DNA of 17,475 nucleotides, taken from assembly GCA_031972135.1 (NCBI GenBank), contig DALYFH010000018.1:1-17475 (forward strand). Direction: 5' to 3'. This document shows, one piece after another, positions 12,913 to 17,475 of this stretch. The stretch is from GWF sp031972135 (GTDB lineage: Bacteria > Patescibacteriota > Microgenomatia > UBA1400 > UBA12108). A program made the position numbers and the translations under genes. The first letter of the stretch is position 1. Each line of letters begins with the position of its first letter. Under the pieces are notes generated by a model. The model was not told the origin of the DNA and ran no database searches. It saw only the letters and a list, made by a program, of their open reading frames with translations.

Positions 12913-13419
12913 ATGATCACAATTAACTGGTATGGATTTATTGTAGGAGTAGCCGCGGTTGTGTGGTGGAGTATTGCAGAGTACTTAGAGCCTAAGCTAA
13001 AGCGATTGATCCCGTGGATATTATTATTGTCTTTAGTGGGGGCAAGAGCATATCACGTGTTTGAGTATTGGGATTATTATCAAGCTGATATTACGGCCAT
13101 ACCAAGAGTATGGGAGGGAGGGCTTTCGATCTGGGGAGCATTGTTACTGGGTGGAGGATATCTGGCTTTTCGGGTAAAAAATATGTTGTGGGCAGTGGTC
13201 ACACCGCTCCCATTAGCACAAGCTATAGGTAGGGTCGCAAATGGAGTAAATGGGGAGTTTACCAGCTTGGTTATGGGCGTTCCGTGGTGGGGGATGGAGG
13301 CAATACTTAACCTTTTTTTGTTTACAGGACTATTGAGAGCAAAAAAAGAGTGGAGAGTAGGGGGATATCTAGTAGGTTATGGTTTGATCCGACTAGTTTT
13401 ACAGCCGTATAGAATGTAG
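12913..13419 (+). CDS. lgt: minimal prolipoprotein diacylglyceryl transferase-like protein
   Basis: Lgt moves diacylglycerol from phosphatidylglycerol to the lipobox cysteine of prelipoproteins. Family features seen are WYGF at the first span, LVGARAYHVFEY, VWEGGLSIWGA, the signature-like AIGRVANGVNGEF with Arg107, and a last span with YGLIRLVLQPYR. At 168 residues it is much shorter than the usual 250-300. Trp74 sits where E. coli has His103 (SFHGG); actinobacterial Lgt, as I recall it, also has IWGA there. The H-P-x2-LYE segment of the family reads VPWWGMEAILN, keeping the Glu only. The protein stops right after the terminal Arg. Its promoter is unclear (TACCAA at 12898-12903 is weak). It may be a working minimal enzyme or a paralogue with another role. 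Confidence 0.75.
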   Translation: MITINWYGFIVGVAAVVWWSIAEYLEPKLKRLIPWILLLSLVGARAYHVFEYWDYYQADITAIPRVWEGGLSIWGALLLGGGYLAFRVKNMLWAVVTPLPLAQAIGRVANGVNGEFTSLVMGVPWWGMEAILNLFLFTGLLRAKKEWRVGGYLVGYGLIRLVLQPYRM

Positions 13420-13422
13420 AAT
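13417..13422 (+). promoter_or_regulatory. -10 hexamer TAGAAT formed by the lgt stop codon, leaderless start of ccdA-like gene
   Basis: The first three bases are the TAG stop of lgt. The hexamer ends six bases before the ATG at 13429, so +1 is the A of ATG. A second TAGAAT lies seven bases upstream at 13410-13415. Confidence 0.55.
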
Positions 13423-13428
13423 CGAGAC

Positions 13429-14157
13429 ATGACTGAGGGTTGTACGCGTATAGTATGTTACTTAGCAGGGAAGGGGGAGATCTTATCGCTACCCCTAATT
13501 ACTGTTGCCGGAATAGTGGATGGGATTAACCCCTGTGCTATAGGGATGATGGTGATGCTCCTTGGATACTTGCTCGTTTTTGTAAAGAAGCCAGAGAGAG
13601 TGTTAAAGACAGGATTACTTTATATTTTTACGGTATTTTTAACGTATTTAATCGTCGGGCTCGGGCTCTACTCATTTGTCTCACAGTTTGACCTAACCGC
13701 TGGAGCCACGATCCTAAACTATGTGGTAGGGGGAGCATTATTTATTGCAGGACTAATCCAGTTTAAGGACTTTTTGGGCATCGAGTCAGGACCACACTTG
13801 CGAATCCCGACTGCATCTAAAGCTCGGCTAATGTCGCTTATTGAGCGAGCTAATTATCCAACCACGATCCTGCTAGGTGTGCTCGTGACACTCCTTGAGA
13901 CACCGTGCTCGCTCCCGATCTATGTTGGGACGGCGACCATCCTCTCTCAATCTGGGATGGCGTTCCCATTAATTGTGGGCTATTTTCTTTATTACAATTT
14001 CCTTTTTGTTCTACCACTCATTGTCGTTCTGATCGTGATGTGGAGGGGACAAAAGCTAATTGAGATGAAAGAGTGGGAGCATAAGGCAAAGAAGTGGATG
14101 CATTTGTCACTAGCAATCGTGCTCCTCGGGATGGGGGCTTGGCTACTCATCGGATAA
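13429..14157 (+). CDS. ccdA: CcdA/DsbD-family transmembrane thiol-disulfide reductase
   Basis: This 242-residue polytopic protein passes electrons from cytoplasmic thioredoxin to extracytoplasmic thiols. About six spans are visible. The redox pair is Cys36 in DGINPCAIGM and Cys160 in ETPCSLPIYVG, the two half-symmetric Pro-Cys sites of the family. The N-terminus carries an extra Cys5 and Cys10 (EGCTRIVCYL) before the first span, which is not typical for small CcdA. There is no thioredoxin-like or immunoglobulin-like domain as in full DsbD. It starts nine bases after the lgt stop and is followed 43 bp later by thioredoxin, its expected donor. ATG at 13429 is fixed by the leaderless promoter. 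Confidence 0.9.
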   Translation: MTEGCTRIVCYLAGKGEILSLPLITVAGIVDGINPCAIGMMVMLLGYLLVFVKKPERVLKTGLLYIFTVFLTYLIVGLGLYSFVSQFDLTAGATILNYVVGGALFIAGLIQFKDFLGIESGPHLRIPTASKARLMSLIERANYPTTILLGVLVTLLETPCSLPIYVGTATILSQSGMAFPLIVGYFLYYNFLFVLPLIVVLIVMWRGQKLIEMKEWEHKAKKWMHLSLAIVLLGMGAWLLIG

Positions 14158-14162
14158 TAGCG

Positions 14163-14195
14163 TATAGTTAGAGCTCAATAAAAACTAATAGGAGG
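14163..14195 (+). promoter_or_regulatory. thioredoxin promoter -10 (TATAGT) and Shine-Dalgarno AGGAGG
   Basis: TATAGT at 14163-14168 predicts +1 near 14175 and a 26-base leader. AGGAGG at 14190-14195 lies five bases before the ATG. Thioredoxin is therefore expressed with a normal leader, in contrast to its neighbours. Confidence 0.6.
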
Positions 14196-14200
14196 TATAT

Positions 14201-14530
14201 ATGGCAGGTGTCAATACAGCTACATTTACAGACCAAAACTTTTCAGACTCTGTAATGAAATCTGATAAGCCAGTTATGGTAGATTTTTGGGCCACCTGGT
14301 GTGGGCCATGTGTCATGGCAGGACCAGTGGTTGATGAGTTAGCAGACGACTACACAGGAAAAGTAGTTATTGGCAAACTGGATGTCGATGCTAACCAGAC
14401 GACAGCTCAGCAGTATGGGGTAATGAGTATCCCGACAGTCATTATGTTTAAAGATGGCAAAGAAGTCGCTCGCAAAGTCGGGTTTGCTGGGCGCAAAATG
14501 TATGAGGATCTAATTAAGCAAGTTATTTAA
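14201..14530 (+). CDS. trxA: thioredoxin
   Basis: This 109-residue cytosolic thioredoxin has the active site WCGPC (Cys34 and Cys37), the buried Asp in VMVDFWATW, and the cis-Pro loop MSIPTV, all in normal order and at normal length. There is no signal peptide. It reduces protein disulfides and would pass electrons to the CcdA-like protein just upstream; it is recharged by the thioredoxin reductase 166 bp downstream. The strong Shine-Dalgarno site suggests high expression. Confidence 0.97.
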   Translation: MAGVNTATFTDQNFSDSVMKSDKPVMVDFWATWCGPCVMAGPVVDELADDYTGKVVIGKLDVDANQTTAQQYGVMSIPTVIMFKDGKEVARKVGFAGRKMYEDLIKQVI

Positions 14531-14533
14531 TTT

Positions 14534-14604
14534 GATGGTTCGTTTCGAGTTCGTCGTACCATCACACAAAAAACCGATCATAAATTTTTACTGAAATTTT
14601 GATC
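14534..14604. repeat. two hairpins after the thioredoxin gene
   Basis: Stem one is GATGGTTCG / CGTACCATC (14534-14542 and 14555-14563, eight of nine pairs). It is followed by an A run, not a T run, so it is not a classical plus-strand terminator. Stem two is an 11-pair AT-rich hairpin with a bulged T, GATCA-t-AAATTT / AAATTTTGATC (14576-14604). They may end or stabilise the thioredoxin message. Confidence 0.4.
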
Positions 14605-14609
14605 TATGT

Positions 14610-14640
14610 CTCGCTCTACCCGAGCTGCGAATATTTTTTT
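14610..14640 (+). repeat. hairpin element with TACCC loop and T tract, copy 2
   Basis: CTC, GCTC, TACCC, GAGC, TGCG, then AATATTTTTTT. It matches 271-300 in loop and flanks, with both stem arms changed together. A longer alternative pairing, TCTCGC (14609-14614) with GCGAGA (14645-14650), encloses it. Confidence 0.5.
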
Positions 14641-14683
14641 GGTTGCGAGATGCGACTACACTCTGCAACTCACCTATGTGGTA

Positions 14684-14689
14684 TAGAAT
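14684..14689 (+). promoter_or_regulatory. -10 hexamer TAGAAT, leaderless start of trxB
   Basis: TAGAAT ends six bases before the ATG at 14696, so +1 is the A of ATG. CTGCAA, then CACC, lies 10-21 bp upstream, reminiscent of the 20-nt box at the nuclease and ligase genes but shorter. Confidence 0.6.
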
Positions 14690-14695
14690 ATTGAT

Positions 14696-15610
14696 ATGAA
14701 CAAACACAAAGTAGCGATCGTAGGATCTGGGCCAGCAGGACTAGCTGCAGCGATATACACTAGCCGTGCAGAGATAGAGACTGTCGTATATGCAGGAGAA
14801 GAGCCGGGTGGACAACTAACCAAGACAACAGAAATCGAGAACTATCCAGGAGTAGTAGGCAAAACCGGGCCGGAGCTAATGGTAGCAATGACTGAGCAAG
14901 CACAAAAATTTGGAGCAAGAGTTGAATATGAGACTGTGTCGGATATCGAAAAATTGCAGAGTGAGTATGACGCCGTGATCCTGGCAATGGGCGCATCTCC
15001 TCGGCTACTAGAGGTAGGGGAAGAAGATTACTGGGGTAAAGGATTTTCGACCTGTGCGGTATGCGATGCAGCTTTTTATAAGGGAAAAAATGTTTATGTG
15101 GTCGGAGGAGGTGACTCAGCAATTGAAGATGCAACCGCCCTTACCAAGTTTGCTAGTCATGTGACCTTGCTCGTCAGAGGGACCGAGTTTCGGGCTTCTA
15201 AGGCCATGCAGAAGCGCCTAGAGCAGCATCGTGAACAGATTAGTGTGATGTGGAAGACGAACCTCAAAGCTATTAAGGGAGAGCGTGTTGAACAGCTCGT
15301 ATTAGATGTGGATGGAGAGGAGAAGGCGGTGGATGTTGAGGGGTTATTTTTTGCGATAGGACACCTGCCTGCGACTGGATATTTGAAAGATTCTCAGGTT
15401 AGGCTAGACCAAGAAGGATATATCCTGACCCAATCGGCGAGTAGGCTCGCGGGAGAGGATATAGAAGTAACTTGGCCAACGATGACTAGTGTTCCTGGAG
15501 TATTTGCGGCTGGTGACTGTGTGGATCATCGATATCGCCAGGCAGGGACTGCTGTTGGGATGGGTATCCAGGCAGCTCTCGATGCGGAGCGGTGGCTAAG
15601 CGCCAGGTAG
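14696..15610 (+). CDS. trxB: thioredoxin reductase (NADPH)
   Basis: This 304-residue flavoenzyme transfers electrons from NADPH through FAD to thioredoxin. The FAD site is VAIVGSGPAGLAAA near residue 7, the redox pair is Cys120 and Cys123 in STCAVCDAAFYKG, the NADPH site is VYVVGGGDSAIEDA near 133, and the second FAD motif is VPGVFAAGDC near residue 266. Cys-Ala-Val-Cys replaces the common Cys-Ala-Thr-Cys. Length is normal for the low-molecular-weight class. It completes a NADPH-TrxB-Trx-CcdA chain in one locus. Confidence 0.96.
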   Translation: MNKHKVAIVGSGPAGLAAAIYTSRAEIETVVYAGEEPGGQLTKTTEIENYPGVVGKTGPELMVAMTEQAQKFGARVEYETVSDIEKLQSEYDAVILAMGASPRLLEVGEEDYWGKGFSTCAVCDAAFYKGKNVYVVGGGDSAIEDATALTKFASHVTLLVRGTEFRASKAMQKRLEQHREQISVMWKTNLKAIKGERVEQLVLDVDGEEKAVDVEGLFFAIGHLPATGYLKDSQVRLDQEGYILTQSASRLAGEDIEVTWPTMTSVPGVFAAGDCVDHRYRQAGTAVGMGIQAALDAERWLSAR

Positions 15611-15650
15611 GCAAAAGAATCAGAGAGTAGTCTATATAGAATTACTCATA

Positions 15651-15746
15651 ATGCTCGACCTGGGTTTGATTGAGGTAATGGCTGGGGCAGTGATGAGTGA
15701 GATCGCTTCACTTGTATCTTCGATATTGGATCCCTGCTATCAGTAA
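15651..15746 (+). CDS. possible 31-residue ORF or truncated gene start
   Basis: An ATG at 15651 opens 31 codons to a TAA at 15746. TAGAAT at 15637-15642 would start transcription about two bases before it, fitting the local near-leaderless style. The peptide is hydrophobic-amphipathic (LIEVMAGAVMSEIASLV) and overlaps the end of the opposite gene by 39 bp. It may be the remnant of a gene cut off by the minus-strand pair, or chance. Confidence 0.25.
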   Translation: MLDLGLIEVMAGAVMSEIASLVSSILDPCYQ

Positions 15747-15953
15747 TGCAAATAATTGACCTGTACATATGAGTGAGGTGCAAACTGGATTTTCTAAGTT
15801 TCCTCCAGCAGTTGCGAATATGTGCGCGACACCTCCAAAGACAATTGCGGGCATAACAACTGTTAATTGTTGCATGAAGATGAGCTTATTGTGAGCTTCC
15901 CTATATCTTCTCTCACGATATTTTGAGTATGTTTCTTCTTCTGCCATATGCAT
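15708..15953 (-). CDS. small two-TM membrane protein, unrecognised
   Basis: This protein of 81 residues (79 if the second Met at 15947 is used) starts with a highly charged helix (EEETYSKYRERRYREAHNK), followed by membrane segments near 28-47 and 56-74 and a basic end (QYRRYK). Two cysteines lie at the second span (VCTSLIC). It begins 23 bases after the stop of the 332-residue gene on the same strand. TATATT at 15972-15967 (minus) could be its own -10. No family recognised. Confidence 0.55.
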   Translation of the reverse strand: MHMAEEETYSKYRERRYREAHNKLIFMQQLTVVMPAIVFGGVAHIFATAGGNLENPVCTSLICTGQLFALLIAGIQYRRYK

Positions 15954-15976
15954 TTTTAGGAACTTAAATATAGTTG

Positions 15977-16975
15977 TTATCTTTTTAGGACCTGTTGAAG
16001 GCTATCCATTGTTAGCTCACCATGATTTCTAGTTATAGCCCTTATGAGATCATTCAGTGATTTGATCAGCGCCATAGGTGTTATGTTTCCAGTTTTAATA
16101 AGATGATCTACTACCAGTTCTTCTGGGGACTCGCTCAGAGCTCTTACATCTCTAGATGCTCTATAGGATAGGCTATCAAACTCACCACTACTTAATTCGT
16201 TTATAGCTTGAGTAGAAAGGGATAGAAGCGATTCTCCAGTCCATGTGATCTCGTAGGTATTGCCAGTAAGAATGTTAGCGGTTCTTTCTTGCGGACCAAC
16301 AAGTATTGGTTGGACACCATTTCTAGTAGCTAACTCAACTAACGGGAATATTTGTTCTTTTTTTGATTTACCGCTAGCGTCGATAATTAAGATTGGCTCT
16401 TTATGTTTTCTGACAGTTTCAACTATTTCAGTTGTTGTTGGTTTTGTAGTTTTTCTGGTGCCGAGTCGGCTAAAAAATGTGGATTTTTTTATTGCTGTAG
16501 GAGAAGGTGCAAGTACAAGGCAAAGATGTGGCGCGAGAGTGAATATAGCCGTACTGGTATTTTTCTCTCTAGCTAGATGGACAGCATGCTCGAAAGGGAC
16601 GTAAGTAGAGATAATATTTGCTAGAGAGATAGATAAAGATGCAGGCATGCTGTCAAACTGTTCAGTATTAATAAATGCATCTACGAGAAGATGAAGAGCG
16701 ATCCTATTGGGTAACTCTATATCTGGATTACGAGAGTCTGCACTATTCACTACTATTGGTAGAAATTTGTTTTCTTTAACTCGTTCTAGATCTATGATTC
16801 TAGCTGCTACACTATATCCTTGTTGAGAGCCAATACCAGAGACTGTGGTTGTATCTCTGTCTATAAGCTTTGGTTGACTCCCTACTGAAGGAGGCTTGAT
16901 AAGGAAATTAGCGAAAGCGCCATGTTGGATTAAATTTTCAGGTATTAAGTTTAATTCTGGGTTTGCGTTGCTCAT
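15977..16975 (-). CDS. 332-residue protein, unrecognised
   Basis: No family is recognised. There is no signal peptide and no clear membrane span; the only hydrophobic stretch, FTLAPHLCLVLAPS near residue 150, is short. It is rich in Thr, Ser and Ile. Residues about 196-230 (EPILIIDASGKSKKEQIFPLVELATRNGVQPILVGP split by a lysine-rich loop) look like a Rossmann-type beta-alpha-beta unit. The C-terminal 60 residues are helical and could be a small domain. The start at 16975 is supported by a TATAAT nine bases upstream. It is probably co-transcribed with the 81-residue membrane protein. Synonymous base use is AT-richer than the repair genes, a weak hint of separate origin. Confidence 0.6.
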   Translation of the reverse strand: MSNANPELNLIPENLIQHGAFANFLIKPPSVGSQPKLIDRDTTTVSGIGSQQGYSVAARIIDLERVKENKFLPIVVNSADSRNPDIELPNRIALHLLVDAFINTEQFDSMPASLSISLANIISTYVPFEHAVHLAREKNTSTAIFTLAPHLCLVLAPSPTAIKKSTFFSRLGTRKTTKPTTTEIVETVRKHKEPILIIDASGKSKKEQIFPLVELATRNGVQPILVGPQERTANILTGNTYEITWTGESLLSLSTQAINELSSGEFDSLSYRASRDVRALSESPEELVVDHLIKTGNITPMALIKSLNDLIRAITRNHGELTMDSLQQVLKR

Positions 16976-16979
16976 ATTT

Positions 16980-17028
16980 TTGACATTATAGGTTGGTAAG
17001 TAGTAAAATCGTTGACATTAGGTTGACA
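16980..17028. promoter_or_regulatory. divergent promoter region with three TTGACA repeats
   Basis: TTGACATTA or its shorter form starts at 16980, 17012 and 17023, spaced 32 and 11 bp apart, close to three and one helical turns. On plus, TTGACA (16980-16985), 18 bp, TAAAAT (17004-17009) could drive the gene at 17030. On minus, TATAAT (16990-16985) serves the gene at 16975 and overlaps the first repeat. Confidence 0.5.
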
Positions 17029-17029
17029 T

Positions 17030-17475
17030 ATGCCAGATATAGCCTTTAGAAATAGTCAAAAAAGTGAAGAGATGCGCTGGAGGAGTACCTACCGTGAGGT
17101 TTCGAACGGTTGGTTTTTTGAGCATGGGTTTTTGACGTTTCCTGAGCTAAAGAGTGATCTGCCACCACAGACTCAGGTGATATTGCCGAAAGAGCTCGAG
17201 TAGGATGAGTGGGAGCGGGTAGCGGAGTCATTTTGGACTGAGCTGGATCATTATTTGCCAGAGGGGAGAGGATTGCATGATAAGGTGGTAGTAGATGTCG
17301 GGAGGATAGGCACTGTTTCTTCGGCTTATTGGAGCGAGAAGCATTATTACCTGCGTGCTGATAGGAGTATAGGTGATCTGGCGGCAATGATGATTAATCA
17401 AACTCTATATTTAAAGCGACATGAACTAGGGATTACCTGGACCAAGCGGGAGGCACTCATGGACTTTATTATGAC
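17030..17475 (+). pseudogene. hypothetical protein broken by one in-frame TAG, runs off the window
   Basis: From ATG 17030 the frame reads 57 codons (PDIAFRNSQKSEEMRWRS, and so on), meets TAG at 17201-17203, then stays open in the same frame for 90 more codons to the window edge. The part after the stop is protein-like (DEWERVAESFWTELDHYL, later HELGITWTKREAL). Ninety codons of coherent, mixed-charge sequence in the same frame point to one gene with a nonsense change or base error; GAG to TAG would be enough. TAG ends several intact genes here, so general readthrough is unlikely. No family is recognised; there is no signal peptide in the visible part. Confidence 0.65.

Noticed and set aside
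14534..14570. Intrinsic terminator after thioredoxin
   Set aside because: The stem is followed by an A run, not a T run, on the transcribed strand.
14610..14630. tRNA D-arm-like sequence on the minus strand (GCTC-GGGTA-GAGC)
   Set aside because: No acceptor, anticodon or T arm can be built around it.
17201..17203. Recoding of TAG as a sense codon in this organism
   Set aside because: TAG ends mutM, the 98-residue gene, lgt and trxB normally.
1..17475. CRISPR arrays, rRNA, tRNA, transposases or integrases
   Set aside because: No regularly spaced repeats, no RNA gene signatures and no transposase or integrase motifs were seen on either strand.

Overview
The window looks like a piece of a small-genome bacterium of the Candidate Phyla Radiation (Patescibacteria), most likely near Microgenomates, Katanobacteria or Dojkabacteria. 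This is an inference from gene content: a stand-alone Pol I-type 5' nuclease, an archaeal-type ATP-dependent DNA ligase, a minimal Lgt, a large secreted Cys-rich protein, many small membrane proteins, and short interspersed palindromes of a kind I associate with such genomes. TAA, TAG and TGA all end genes here, so the UGA=Gly code of Gracilibacteria and Absconditabacteria does not apply. Ten Ns at 9536-9545 mark a scaffold join, so this is draft sequence.

Layout. 1-4621 (+): a tail-anchored or small membrane protein, then a tightly packed, partly overlapping run of 5' nuclease, GT4 glycosyltransferase, isoprenylcysteine-methyltransferase-like membrane protein, MutM, and RecF with its own TATAAT. 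4611-5402 (-): NAD(P)HX dehydratase, ending inside recF. 5605-8666 (+): three exported proteins (94, 190 and 696 aa) with their own promoters, a 25-bp perfect dyad and a Cys-rich surface protein. 8676-9876 (-): a Fic AMP-transferase with a winged-helix tail, broken by the N gap and coupled by ATGA to a 66-aa membrane protein. 10109-15610 (+): ATP-dependent DNA ligase, a 98-aa helical protein, a 4-TM protein, a minimal Lgt, a CcdA-like thiol transporter, thioredoxin and thioredoxin reductase. 15708-16975 (-): two unrecognised proteins. 17030-end (+): a reading frame broken by one in-frame TAG.

How the genes fit together. The 5' nuclease, MutM, RecF and ligase form a repair toolkit, and the nuclease ends in a textbook beta-clamp binding peptide. 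TrxB, Trx and CcdA form a complete electron path from NADPH across the membrane. Lgt and the Cys-rich exported protein are plausible neighbours of that path at the envelope.

The most striking pattern is regulatory. In at least five genes a -10 hexamer ends exactly six bases before the ATG, so the predicted +1 is the A of the start codon and the mRNA would be leaderless. This moves the ligase start from 10091 to 10109. Two genes (5605 and thioredoxin) instead have a 5' UTR with a strong Shine-Dalgarno site. Several upstream regions share unexplained elements: a hairpin pair with covarying stems (before the nuclease and trxB), a 20-nt box (before the nuclease and ligase), and a structured repeat with a 29-nt near-identical tail (before the ligase and lgt).
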